Shown here piece by piece: positions 45,540 through 53,624 of a stretch of DNA of 64,000 bases. Both the position numbers and the translations under genes were made by a program. The stretch is from NCBI RefSeq assembly GCF_002386445.1, contig NZ_DGIR01000012.1, forward strand, positions 1 to 64,000, in the 5' to 3' direction. The notes below the pieces were generated by a model. That model had not been told where the DNA came from and did no database searches. It saw nothing but the letters and a program-made list of their open reading frames with translations. The DNA comes from Pseudomonas sp. UBA4617 (lineage in GTDB: Bacteria > Pseudomonadota > Gammaproteobacteria > Pseudomonadales > Pseudomonadaceae). Each line of letters starts with the position of its first letter. Positions within the stretch are counted from its first letter, which is position 1.

Positions 45540-46550
45540 TCAACCTTCGAACTGAATCACCATACGCCCTTTGATCTTGCCTTCCAGCATCTCCTCGAAG
45601 ATGTGGTTGATATCTTCGATAGGGCGCAGTGTGACCTTCGGCACCACTTTCCCTTCCGCGGCAAACTGGAAGGCTTCCTGCAAGTCCTGCCGGGTACCAA
45701 CCAGCGAACCGACCACTTCGATACCGTCCAGCACCAGGCGGGGGATATTCAGGTCCATGGCTTCCGATGGCAGCCCTACTGCCACCAGGCGTCCCCCGGC
45801 GCGCAGGGCGTCGACCGCCGAGTTGAAGGCCGCCTTGGCCACTGCAGTCACTACCGCAGCATGGGCGCCCCCGGTCTGTGCCTGGATGACCTTGGCGGTA
45901 TCTTCGGTGCGTGGGTTGACCACCAGCTCGGCGCCCATTTCGCTGGCGAAGCGCAACTGCTCGTCATTGACATCGATGGCGATCACCCTGGCGTTGAACA
46001 CGTTCCTGGCATATTGCAGCGCCAGGTTGCCAAGGCCACCGAGGCCGTAGATGGCGATCCACTGGCCGGGGCGGATGTTGGACACCTTCACCGCCTTGTA
46101 GGTGGTCACACCGGCACAGGTGATGCTGCTGGCAGCAGCGGAGTCGAGCCCGTCGGGCACCTTGACCGAGTAGTCGGCCTTGACGATGCAGGCTTCGGCC
46201 ATGCCGCCGTCCACCGTGTAGCCGGCATTCTTCACTTCGCGGCACAGGGTTTCATTGCCGCTATTGCAGTATTCGCAATGGCCGCAGCCCTGGTAGAACC
46301 AGGCCACGCTGGCCCGGTCGCCTGGCTTGAGCGAGGTGACGCCCGGCCCGACCTCCTGGACCACGCCAATCCCTTCGTGGCCTAGTACCACTCCGGTCTT
46401 GTCACCGAAATCGCCATTTTTCACATGCAGGTCGGTGTGGCATACGCCACAGCATTGCATCTTCAGCAGCGCCTCGCCGTGCTCGAGTGGACGCAGGGTT
46501 TTCTCCACCACTTCCACGCGACGACCTGGTGCAACAACAGCAGCTTTCAT
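45540..46550 (-). CDS. adhP: Zinc-dependent alcohol dehydrogenase AdhP
   Basis: AdhP oxidises ethanol and other primary alcohols with NAD+. The start MKAAVVAPGRRVEVVEK, six bases after GGAG, gives 336 residues. The catalytic zinc site includes Cys in CCGVCHTDLHV and GHEGIGVV. The four-cysteine structural zinc lobe is CGHCEYCNSGNETLCREVKN. The Rossmann motif is IYGLGGLGNLALQYA. It is monocistronic. The AdhP type is separate from the PQQ-linked alcohol dehydrogenases of Pseudomonas. Confidence 0.95.
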   Translation of the reverse strand: MKAAVVAPGRRVEVVEKTLRPLEHGEALLKMQCCGVCHTDLHVKNGDFGDKTGVVLGHEGIGVVQEVGPGVTSLKPGDRASVAWFYQGCGHCEYCNSGNETLCREVKNAGYTVDGGMAEACIVKADYSVKVPDGLDSAAASSITCAGVTTYKAVKVSNIRPGQWIAIYGLGGLGNLALQYARNVFNARVIAIDVNDEQLRFASEMGAELVVNPRTEDTAKVIQAQTGGAHAAVVTAVAKAAFNSAVDALRAGGRLVAVGLPSEAMDLNIPRLVLDGIEVVGSLVGTRQDLQEAFQFAAEGKVVPKVTLRPIEDINHIFEEMLEGKIKGRMVIQFEG

Positions 46551-46664
46551 ACCAGCCTCCATGTCCTATCCGAATGAGCGGGCTTATCGCCGGGTAAGCA
46601 TAGCCCTGGGCTGGTACGGTAAAACTGCTTCAGGTCATGGTCTGCGGGCGGATGCATGCCACAA

Positions 46665-46698
46665 AAAGAAAAGCCCGCGGCAAAAATGCGGCGGGCTG
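46665..46698 (-). terminator. Terminator of the PL7 lyase-like gene
   Basis: AGCCCGC / GCGGGCT hairpin is followed on the minus strand by TTTTCTTTTTG. It lies about 75 bases past the stop. Confidence 0.7.
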
Positions 46699-46771
46699 CA
46701 AGAACATAAGGAGCAGGGTTAGTGTGCCCCGCCGCATGTCAGTATTTTGTGAAGCTCAGGTGATGAGAGTG

Positions 46772-47446
46772 TCACGCATGGCGCAGCTCAAGCTGGCTGA
46801 TAACGCACACCGAGCCGTCCTCGGCTGGCGTGGTATCGGTATAGTCCACCTGGTTGTACACACCGCCATGGAATTTCAGCGTGCGCGTGGCCCAGCTACT
46901 GCTGAGTTGAAGCCCCGAAGTGGTACCTGTGCGGCCATTACAGCTGGCGCTGACCATGCAGGCGCCGTCTCCCGTTACCTCGATGGTGACGTCGAACCGC
47001 GCACCTAGCGGGACGTCGGTCAGTACCGTACTGCTGGTTGTCGTGAGCTGGTTGAATTCGGTGCGGAAACCGACGGTGATCCTGGCCTTGTTCCAGAACA
47101 CTTTGATAGGTGGGCTGTCGTCATCCTTGACGTGCAGCTGGGCTATCACCACTTTCTGAACCAGGTTGACTTTCTGAAGAACCATGGTCTGGTGGTTGCG
47201 GTGGCGAGCGGCACTGTTCAACGCCCAATAAACCGGCTCCTTCCATTCACAGCGGGTGCGGTGGGTGCTTTTGCTGGAGGCGCCCTTGGTCGGGGCCGTC
47301 AGGCGCACCGAGCCATCACTGAGGCGGGTAACCACCTCGGGCAGCGTCGCCAGCGCCTGGGCGCCGGTCAGTTCCAGCGCTACCGGGTTGGTTGCGGATT
47401 TGGCTACAGGGGTAGTGATGATCAGGGTGTCGATGTTTACAGTCAT
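46772..47446 (-). CDS. Polysaccharide lyase family 7 (alginate lyase)-like protein
   Basis: The 224-residue protein starts at MTVNIDTLIITTPVAKSATN, seven bases after AAGGAG. It shows the three PL7 motif regions in order: RTRCEWKE (usual R-T/S-E-L-R-E), VVIAQLHVKD (Q-I/V-H with catalytic His) and LKFHGGVYNQVDYTD (YFKAGxYNQ with catalytic Tyr). It should cleave alginate by beta-elimination. No signal peptide is present, unlike secreted lyases. Its size and layout recall PA1167 of P. aeruginosa. The first motif departs from the consensus, so activity needs proof. Confidence 0.82.
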   Translation of the reverse strand: MTVNIDTLIITTPVAKSATNPVALELTGAQALATLPEVVTRLSDGSVRLTAPTKGASSKSTHRTRCEWKEPVYWALNSAARHRNHQTMVLQKVNLVQKVVIAQLHVKDDDSPPIKVFWNKARITVGFRTEFNQLTTTSSTVLTDVPLGARFDVTIEVTGDGACMVSASCNGRTGTTSGLQLSSSWATRTLKFHGGVYNQVDYTDTTPAEDGSVCVISQLELRHA

Positions 47447-47553
47447 GGATGTTCTCCTTGAAAACAAAGGTCCTGCATCATTTGCGAGCGTGGCCAGCAT
47501 TGGCAGGGTTCCCTGTGATTTCTCTGCACGGGACGGAGGGAGAACGACGGCCA

Positions 47554-47579
47554 TAAAAAAGCCCGCCGGGAAGGCGGGC
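47554..47579 (-). terminator. Terminator-like hairpin upstream of the PL7-like gene
   Basis: The stem GCCCGCC / GGCGGGC is followed on the minus strand by TTTTTT. It could end transcripts coming from the DoxX gene through the antisense of the acidic gene. Confidence 0.55.
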
Positions 47580-47702
47580 AAGCAACGTTTGAAGGAAGAG
47601 CCTGCAGAGTGGACCTGGCCGGTTAACCCAGCATTAAACGCTATGCATTGACCTCTGCAACTGTTCAGCCTATATAAGCCTACCATCCGCCCAGGAGCCA
47701 GC

Positions 47703-47900
47703 ATGCACGACGAAGACGACCTGCACGAACCCGAGCATGATCACCTGCTTGATCACGAATTCCTCCATGACCACAGTGAGCCTGAAGCCGACGCCCGAGG
47801 CGTCGAGGATGATGTCGAGGAGGATGAAGAAACGCTGGATGACCTCGACGAGGAGGAGCGTGATCACCCAGCCTGGTTCGACGACTGCGAAGAGGAGTGA
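47703..47900 (+). CDS. Small, extremely acidic hypothetical protein
   Basis: The 65-residue product (MHDEDDLHEPEHDHLLDHEF ...) follows AGGAG by six bases. More than half of its residues are Asp, Glu or His. It ends ERDHPAWFDDCEEE. It may bind metal or basic protein. Its stop is next to the convergent DoxX stop. No family was recognised. Confidence 0.6.
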   Translation: MHDEDDLHEPEHDHLLDHEFLHDHSEPEADARGVEDDVEEDEETLDDLDEEERDHPAWFDDCEEE

Positions 47901-47901
47901 T

Positions 47902-48315
47902 TCAACGCCGGTCCAGCGAGAAACGGCCGGGGCCGCTCACGGCCAGCAGCAACAGGCCGCCCATGATGCCGAGGTTCTTCAGGAACTGGGTCATGTTGGC
48001 ACTGCGCTCCGGGTCGACCATGTTCCAGAACGGGTGGCCAAGCAGCGCGGTACCGAGCACGAACAGGGCGAACAGGAAGGCCAGCGGCCGGGTATAGAAA
48101 CCAAGGATCAGCAGAATGCCGACAACGAACTCCATGACCACGGCGACTGCTGCGGCCAGCGTTGGGGCAGGGGCGCCCAGTGAGGTCATGTAGCCGACCG
48201 TGCCTTCGAAACCGGTCAGCTTGCCCCAGCCAGACAAGATGAACAGCACCATCAGCAGTATGCGGGCGATCAGTAGCAGGGTGTCGCGTTGACCATCGAA
48301 CAGTGAGTAGCGCAT
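47902..48315 (-). CDS. DoxX-family membrane protein
   Basis: The 137-residue protein has four membrane helices. It begins MRYSLFDGQRDTLLLIARIL and contains FILSGWGKLTGFEGTVGYM, the first DoxX signature, then a conserved GLLLLAVSGPGRFSLDRR end. DoxX-type proteins occur near redox or quinone functions and have roles in thiosulfate-quinone and other oxidoreductases. No partner is adjacent. Confidence 0.85.
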   Translation of the reverse strand: MRYSLFDGQRDTLLLIARILLMVLFILSGWGKLTGFEGTVGYMTSLGAPAPTLAAAVAVVMEFVVGILLILGFYTRPLAFLFALFVLGTALLGHPFWNMVDPERSANMTQFLKNLGIMGGLLLLAVSGPGRFSLDRR

Positions 48316-48382
48316 GGCGGCGCTCCAGTGAACCCGTTTAAGCTCACTCTAGCAGTTGCGCCACGGATTGCTGGCGGGCAAT

Positions 48383-48408
48383 AAAAAGGCGCCCTAAAGG
48401 CGCCTTTT
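48383..48408 (-). terminator. Terminator of tRNA-Leu
   Basis: AAGGCGCC / GGCGCCTT stem is flanked by A and T runs on both sides. On the minus strand it lies just past the tRNA. Confidence 0.85.
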
Positions 48409-48418
48409 CAAAGAAATT

Positions 48419-48503
48419 TGGTGCGAGTGGCGGGACTCGAACCCGCAAGGCTCACGCCGACAGATTTTAAGTCTGCTGTGTATACCAATTCCACCACACT
48501 CGC
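48419..48503 (-). tRNA. tRNA-Leu(UAA)
   Basis: The reverse strand reads acceptor GCGAGTG with CACTCGC, anticodon loop CTTAAAA with TAA, a long class II variable arm, T-arm GGGTTCGAGTCCC and CCA. It is 85 bases. Confidence 0.96.
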
Positions 48504-48702
48504 ACGTTTGAAGGGGTCGCGACGACCGGCTCGCTTCTAAGCAGAAGGGCTTCGCAATCAAGCGCGCTTTATAACCCATCGTTATAGTTGAGTCAACCGC
48601 AGCGCCTATGATCAACAGAGAAGGGGTCGATCGAAGGGGTAATTGACACCTTGTTGTCATTGCGCCACTTTCCCCCCGCCTGGATCCAATGAGCGTGCAG
48701 CA

Positions 48703-48978
48703 ATGACTCAGCCCAATGTTTCGCAGCCTAACGTGTGCCCACGGCTGTTTTGGCGCCTGGTGTTCGCGCAGATGCTTGTCTTGAGCGCATTCCTGTATAT
48801 TTCGCTGATCAGCCTCGGTGTTTACCTGCTGATGCTGGGGTTCGATGCCGAACAGGCCCAGCCGCAGCAATGGGTGGCCCTGGCCGGTGGTGGCTTCATA
48901 TTGCTGGTCAGCCTGTGGCTGATCGAAGTGACGATGCCGTGGTGCATTGGCCCGGCAGCGATTGATTCCGAGCGCTGA
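48703..48978 (+). CDS. Small two-helix membrane protein
   Basis: The start MTQPNVSQPNVCPRLFWRLV gives 91 residues. Two hydrophobic segments (about residues 15-40 and 55-80) contain VFAQMLVLSAFLYISLISL and GFILLVSLWLIEVTMPW. The ribosome binding site is weak. No family was recognised. It stands alone before the kinase operon. Confidence 0.62.
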   Translation: MTQPNVSQPNVCPRLFWRLVFAQMLVLSAFLYISLISLGVYLLMLGFDAEQAQPQQWVALAGGGFILLVSLWLIEVTMPWCIGPAAIDSER

Positions 48979-49074
48979 GCTTAACCCTTCACCTGGGCAG
49001 TCACATGAATGCTGGCTGGTGCTCGCGCTCGGCCAAGCCGGTTTTCCCTTTCCTGTCGTACCGGTGGAGTTTGC

Positions 49075-50232
49075 ATGGTTTCAACCGACTGTTTCGAACC
49101 CGTGATGCCTGACCACCGCTATGAGCAGTTGGTCCAGTCGGTGGTGGATTACGCCATCTACATGATCGACCCGTCGGGCCATGTGGTGTCATGGAATGCT
49201 GGTGCGCAACGCATCAAGGGCTACCGTGCCGATGAGGTGATCGGCCAGCATTTTTCGGTGTTCTTTACTCCCCAGGATTGTGCCGAAGGCCGCCCGGAAC
49301 GCTTGCTGCGCCAGGCGCTGGAGCAGGGCGGGGCACAGGACGAAGGCTGGCGGGTGCGCAAGGATGGCACGCAGTTCTGGGCCTTGGCCGTGCTGCATGT
49401 GATCCACGATGACCAAGGCCAGGTGGTTGGCGTGGCCAAGGTGATCCGAGACATCACCGACCGCCGCGAGGCGGCGCAGCAACTGGATGCGGTACGTGCC
49501 CAGCTGTTCCAGGCACAGAAGCTGGAGGCACTCGGCCAGTTGACGGGTGGCCTGGCCCATGACTTCAACAACCTGTTGACCATCATCCTCAGCTCGGCGC
49601 ACCTGGCCCTGTCCACCAAGGACCCGGCGCGCGCCCAACGCATGCTGCAGCACATTGTCGATGCCGGGCAGCGCGGCACTGAGCTGACCCAGCAATTGCT
49701 CAGCTTTGCTCGCCATCGCAAGCTCGACGTGACCCGGGTCGCCCCGGCCAACCTGATCGACGCCACCCGCGGTCTGCTGGAGCATGCGCTGCCAGATTCG
49801 ATCGAACTGACGGTGTTGGTGCAACCCGACCTGCCGCTGATCGAGATCGACGCCGGGCAGTTGCAGATGGTGCTGCTCAACCTGCTGTTCAATGCCCGCG
49901 ATGCCATTGCCGGGCCGGGCCGGATCGGCTTGACGGCCGATGTGGTTGAACTGGCCGGCGAGGTCGAAGGGCTGTGCGGTGGTTTCGTGCGTTTCGAGGT
50001 GGAAGACAGCGGCGAGGGTATTGCGCCAGCGGTGCTGCCGCGCATCTTCGAGCCGTTCTTCACCACCAAACCGTTTGGCAAGGGCACAGGCCTGGGCCTT
50101 TGCCAGGTGTACGGTTTTGCCAGGCAGAGCGGCGGCGCGATCTGCGTGAAAAGCGAACCCGGCCAGGGAACTTGCATGCAGCTTTACTTGCCAATCTATC
50201 AGGCTCCGGCAGACAGCCAACTCGACAGGTAG
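49075..50232 (+). CDS. PAS-domain sensor histidine kinase of the KaiC operon
   Basis: The start MVSTDCFEPVMPDHRYEQLV gives 385 residues and no membrane segment, so it is cytosolic. A PAS domain (about 15-135) includes SVVDYAIYMIDPSGHVVSWN. The HisKA region has H-box GGLAHDFNNLL (His about 165). The HATPase has LLFNARDAIAGPGR, EDSGEGI and GTGLGLCQVYGFA. It is followed six bases later by the KaiC-like gene and then by a receiver protein, so the three are one signalling unit. Confidence 0.93.
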   Translation: MVSTDCFEPVMPDHRYEQLVQSVVDYAIYMIDPSGHVVSWNAGAQRIKGYRADEVIGQHFSVFFTPQDCAEGRPERLLRQALEQGGAQDEGWRVRKDGTQFWALAVLHVIHDDQGQVVGVAKVIRDITDRREAAQQLDAVRAQLFQAQKLEALGQLTGGLAHDFNNLLTIILSSAHLALSTKDPARAQRMLQHIVDAGQRGTELTQQLLSFARHRKLDVTRVAPANLIDATRGLLEHALPDSIELTVLVQPDLPLIEIDAGQLQMVLLNLLFNARDAIAGPGRIGLTADVVELAGEVEGLCGGFVRFEVEDSGEGIAPAVLPRIFEPFFTTKPFGKGTGLGLCQVYGFARQSGGAICVKSEPGQGTCMQLYLPIYQAPADSQLDR

Positions 50233-50237
50233 ACACC

Positions 50238-51683
50238 ATGGCTCAGGCACTCAGGCGGCTGAAGACCAGCATCGAAGGGCTCGATGCGTTGCTCAAGGGT
50301 GGCCTGGTGGCCGGTGCGTCCTACATCATTCAGGGGCCGCCGGGGGCCGGCAAGACCATTCTCGCCAACCAGCTGGCCTGCGGGCATGTGCGCGGCGGCG
50401 GCCGGGTGCTGGTGGCGACCCTGCTGAGCGAGTCGCACGAGCGGCTGTTCCAGTACCTGGCGACCCTGGAATTCTTCGACCCGGCGCTGGTCGGCGACCC
50501 GATCCAGTTCGTCAGTGCCTTTGACGCCCTGGAACAGGAAGGCCTCGACGCGGTGGTACGGCTGCTGCGTCAGGAAATCGCCCGCCAGCAGGCCAGCCTG
50601 CTGATCGTCGATGGCGTGCTCAATGCCCGGGTCCGCGCGGAAACCACCCTGGACACCAAGAAGTTCGTCTCCGAACTGCAGGGCCATGCGGCCTTTGCCG
50701 GCTGTACCGTGCTGCTGCTGACCAGTGCCCGGCTGGAAGAAGGCAGCCCGGAGCACACCATGGTCGACGGCGTGATCGAACTGGGCGAGCAACTGTGCGG
50801 CAGCCGTGCCGTGCGCCATATCCAGCTGCGCAAGACGCGCGGCAGTGGGGCATTGTCGGGGCGCCACGAATGCCTTATCGATGAAGCCGGCATGCATGTC
50901 TACCCGCGCCTGGAGGCGCTGTTCAGTCACCCCAGCAATGCTGGCAGCGCTACCCGCGAGCGTGTCAGCAGCGGGGTGGAAACCCTCGATGAAATGCTCG
51001 GTGGTGGCCTCGCCAGCGGCTCGGTGAGCTTGCTGATCGGGCCCTCCGGCATTGGCAAGACTTCATTGGGCCTGGCCTTCCTCGGTGCCAGCAGCCCGCA
51101 GGCACCGGGGCTGCATTTCGGCTTCTACGAAACGCCCGAGCGGCTGCGTAACAAGGCTGCGTCGCTGGGGCACGACTTTGTCGCGATGGAGCAGGCCGGC
51201 AGCCTGCAGCTGTGCTGGCAGCCGACTACCGAGGGCTTGCTCGACCAGGTCGGGGCGCGCCTGCTGGAGCGTGTCGAGGCACAAGGCAGCAAACGCGTGC
51301 TGATCGATAGCCTGGGGGCGTTCAGCCGCCTGGCCACCGACCCGGCGCGGCTCAATGCATTTTTCCGCGCGTTGACGGGCGAGCTGCGCGCGCGTGACGT
51401 CAGCGTGATGCTGACCTGGGAAATGCGCGATATCTTCGGCGCGGAAATCAGTGCCCCCGCGCCGGACCTGTCGAGCATCGTCGACAACCTGATGCTGATG
51501 CGTTTCGTCGAGCTGCAATCGCAGTTGCGGCGGATGCTGTCGATCCTCAAGGTGCGTGACAGCCACCACGACCCTGCCTTGCACGAGCTGCAGATCGGTT
51601 CACATGGCATTACCTTGCGCAAGGCGTTCGAAGGCGCCTGTGGTGTGCTTTCGGGAACGCCGGTGCCACAGGGAAGTGGCTGA
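50238..51683 (+). CDS. KaiC-like double-RecA ATPase
   Basis: KaiC proteins are hexameric ATPases; the cyanobacterial one is the core of the circadian clock. The 481-residue protein has two RecA domains, with Walker A GPPGAGKTILA (residues 32-42) and GPSGIGKTSLGLA (residues 269-281). The C-terminal domain keeps the segment DLSSIVDNLMLMRFVE. There, Ser412-Ser413 align with the Ser431-Thr432 phosphorylation pair of KaiC. No KaiA or KaiB gene lies in the window. It follows the histidine kinase by six bases and precedes a receiver gene by 12. Confidence 0.9.
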   Translation: MAQALRRLKTSIEGLDALLKGGLVAGASYIIQGPPGAGKTILANQLACGHVRGGGRVLVATLLSESHERLFQYLATLEFFDPALVGDPIQFVSAFDALEQEGLDAVVRLLRQEIARQQASLLIVDGVLNARVRAETTLDTKKFVSELQGHAAFAGCTVLLLTSARLEEGSPEHTMVDGVIELGEQLCGSRAVRHIQLRKTRGSGALSGRHECLIDEAGMHVYPRLEALFSHPSNAGSATRERVSSGVETLDEMLGGGLASGSVSLLIGPSGIGKTSLGLAFLGASSPQAPGLHFGFYETPERLRNKAASLGHDFVAMEQAGSLQLCWQPTTEGLLDQVGARLLERVEAQGSKRVLIDSLGAFSRLATDPARLNAFFRALTGELRARDVSVMLTWEMRDIFGAEISAPAPDLSSIVDNLMLMRFVELQSQLRRMLSILKVRDSHHDPALHELQIGSHGITLRKAFEGACGVLSGTPVPQGSG

Positions 51684-51695
51684 CGGGACGGCCCC

Positions 51696-52049
51696 ATGAA
51701 CACCATCCTGATCGTCGATGACGAGTACCTGATTGCCGACATCCTTGGTTTCGCCCTGGAGGATGAAGGTTTTCTGGTGGAGAAGGCGAGCAACGGCTGC
51801 AAGGCGCTGGAAGCGCTGAAGGAAAAGCGCGTTCAGTTGGTGATCACCGACTACATGATGCCGCTGCTCAATGGCGAGGAGCTGGTGCGCGCGATGCGCG
51901 AAGACCCGGCCCTGAGCGGCTTGCCGGTCATTCTCATGAGTGGCGCGCAAGCCAACCAAGGCTGCCCGGACCTGTTTGCCGCAGTGTTCGACAAACCGTT
52001 CGACATGGACTGTATGATCGCCAAGGTGCGCGAGCTGCTGGGCGCCTGA
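51696..52049 (+). CDS. Single-domain response regulator
   Basis: The 117-residue receiver domain has the acidic pair in IVDDEYLIAD, the phosphoacceptor Asp in LVITDYMMPLLNG and the Lys in VFDKPFD. It has no output domain, like CheY. It is the last gene of the kinase-KaiC-receiver operon. The likely phosphodonor is the upstream kinase. The target could be the KaiC-like ATPase or another protein. Confidence 0.93.
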   Translation: MNTILIVDDEYLIADILGFALEDEGFLVEKASNGCKALEALKEKRVQLVITDYMMPLLNGEELVRAMREDPALSGLPVILMSGAQANQGCPDLFAAVFDKPFDMDCMIAKVRELLGA

Positions 52050-52094
52050 AGCGCGGGGCGATCAAGCGCATCCGTGCGGCTCGAGGCAGGTCGT

Positions 52095-52292
52095 TCAGTG
52101 TGAGTCGTCGTGCTTCTCCGGGGCCGGGCTGCCGGCCTGGATACGCTTGAAGATCTCTTCGCGATGGACCTGGACATCTTTCGGTGCATCGATACCGATC
52201 CTCACCTGCATCCCCTTGACGCCCAGAATGGTGACTTTGATGTCATCATTGATGACGATGCTTTCGCCAACCTTACGGGTGAGTATCAGCAT
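52095..52292 (-). CDS. csrA: Carbon storage regulator CsrA/RsmA
   Basis: CsrA/RsmA binds GGA motifs in mRNA leaders and represses or stabilises translation; in Pseudomonas it is titrated by RsmY/Z RNAs. The 65-residue protein has MLILTRKVGESIVINDDIKV, KGMQVRIGIDAPKDVQVHRE and the C-terminal EEIFKRIQ helix. AAGGAG precedes the ATG. The C-tail (AGSPAPEKHDDSH) is longer than in E. coli. Several paralogues are normal in Pseudomonas; which one this is cannot be told. Confidence 0.96.
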   Translation of the reverse strand: MLILTRKVGESIVINDDIKVTILGVKGMQVRIGIDAPKDVQVHREEIFKRIQAGSPAPEKHDDSH

Positions 52293-52544
52293 GTAGTTCT
52301 CCTTGGTAATTAAAAGTCCGTCGGGCTAGTTGCCACGGCGGCGGGAGCTGGTCCCTCTTCCTTCTCATTAAAGACGCTTTCGGCAGATAGTAATTCCCCG
52401 ACAGACAAATTCTGTTGCGTGCTTTCAGTCGCAGGTGCCGAAGCAAACCGCCAGGGGTTTGTCGGCCAAGGTGCTCGCTGGCAAGAATAGGGGGCTTGGT
52501 GGCCAATGGGAAATTTCTTCGCATCATGGACTGAATAGACCGGG
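52293..52544. other. csrA promoter region
   Basis: About 250 bases separate csrA from topoisomerase IB. No gene is supported; a minus-strand frame of 84 codons lacks a family. An AT-richer part near 52300-52420 probably holds the csrA promoter and leader. Confidence 0.5.
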
Positions 52545-53567
52545 TTAATGGTCCTGCTGTTCCGCCAGTGCTTGAAGAAATACCAGCAATGCCACTTCTT
52601 CGCGGTCGAGGCCTTTGCGCAGGCGGCTTTTTGGCAAGTTGGCCAGGCGTCCCGCAGCAAAGTGTTCAAGTACCGCCGGGTGGATGTAGCAGCGCCTGCA
52701 CACGGCCGGTGTGTTGCCCAGGCGCGTGGCGACCTGGCGGACGATGGCACTGACCTGGCGCCTGGCTTCGCTTTCGGGTTCCCAGGCCAGGGGCCGCAGC
52801 AACTCCAGGGCCAGGCGGCTGCCGGCCCAGGTGCGGTAGTCCTTGGCGGTGAAATCGGCACCGGTCAACTGTTGCAGGAACTGGTTGACCTCGCTGGAGC
52901 CGACGCTATGCCGTTGGCCATTCTCATCCAGGTACTGGAACAGCGACTGGCCAGGCAGCTCCATGCAGCGCTTGAGCAGGTTGGCCAGGCGCCGGTCGTT
53001 GAGGGTGACGTTGTGTTCGACACCACGCTTGCCACGGAACTGGAAACGAATGGTACTGCCCTTGACCTGCACGTGGCGGTTGCGCAAGGTGGTCAACCCG
53101 TAAGACTTGTTGTCACGCAGGTAGCGTTGGTTGCCGATGCGGATCAGGGTGTGGTCCAGCAGGCTGACCACCAGGGCCATGACCTTTTCCCGATCCAGGC
53201 CCGGGCGGGCAAGGTGCGCCTCCAGCTGTTTGCGCAGCTTGGGCAAGGCCTGGGCGAAGGCCAGCATGCGCCCGTACTTGTGCTGGTCGCGGGTTTCCCG
53301 CCACTGTGCATGGTAGCGGTACTGCTTGCGGCCACGGGCATCGCGCCCCGTCGCTTGCAGGTGGCCCTGCGGGTCGGCACAGATCCAGACATCGGTGTAG
53401 GCCGGGGGTATCACCAGCGCAGCGATGCGTGCCAAGGTGTCCGGGTCACGCACCCGGCGGCCTTCGGCGTCCAGGTAGATGAAGCGGTCGCGCCAGCGTC
53501 GGCGGGTCAGGCCGGGCTGGCTGTCATCGACGTAATGCAGTGTGGCGGGAAGCGGGCAGTCGAGCAT
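52545..53567 (-). CDS. DNA topoisomerase IB
   Basis: Bacterial type IB topoisomerases resemble the poxvirus enzyme and relax supercoils through a 3'-phosphotyrosine. The 340-residue protein has the N-terminal DNA-binding part (RFIYLDAEGRRVRDPDTLAR, VWICADPQGHLQATGRDARG) and catalytic part with RNRHV, KRGVEHNVTLNDRRL, DFTAKDYRTWAGSRLA and the active Tyr in CRRCYIHPAVLEHF. The length is normal for the family. It stands alone between csrA and modC. Confidence 0.93.
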   Translation of the reverse strand: MLDCPLPATLHYVDDSQPGLTRRRWRDRFIYLDAEGRRVRDPDTLARIAALVIPPAYTDVWICADPQGHLQATGRDARGRKQYRYHAQWRETRDQHKYGRMLAFAQALPKLRKQLEAHLARPGLDREKVMALVVSLLDHTLIRIGNQRYLRDNKSYGLTTLRNRHVQVKGSTIRFQFRGKRGVEHNVTLNDRRLANLLKRCMELPGQSLFQYLDENGQRHSVGSSEVNQFLQQLTGADFTAKDYRTWAGSRLALELLRPLAWEPESEARRQVSAIVRQVATRLGNTPAVCRRCYIHPAVLEHFAAGRLANLPKSRLRKGLDREEVALLVFLQALAEQQDH

Positions 53568-53624
53568 CGGCAGCAGGCCTCGATCAGGTGACTGATCAAT
53601 GGACAGCGGCCATGCGGCGGATGC

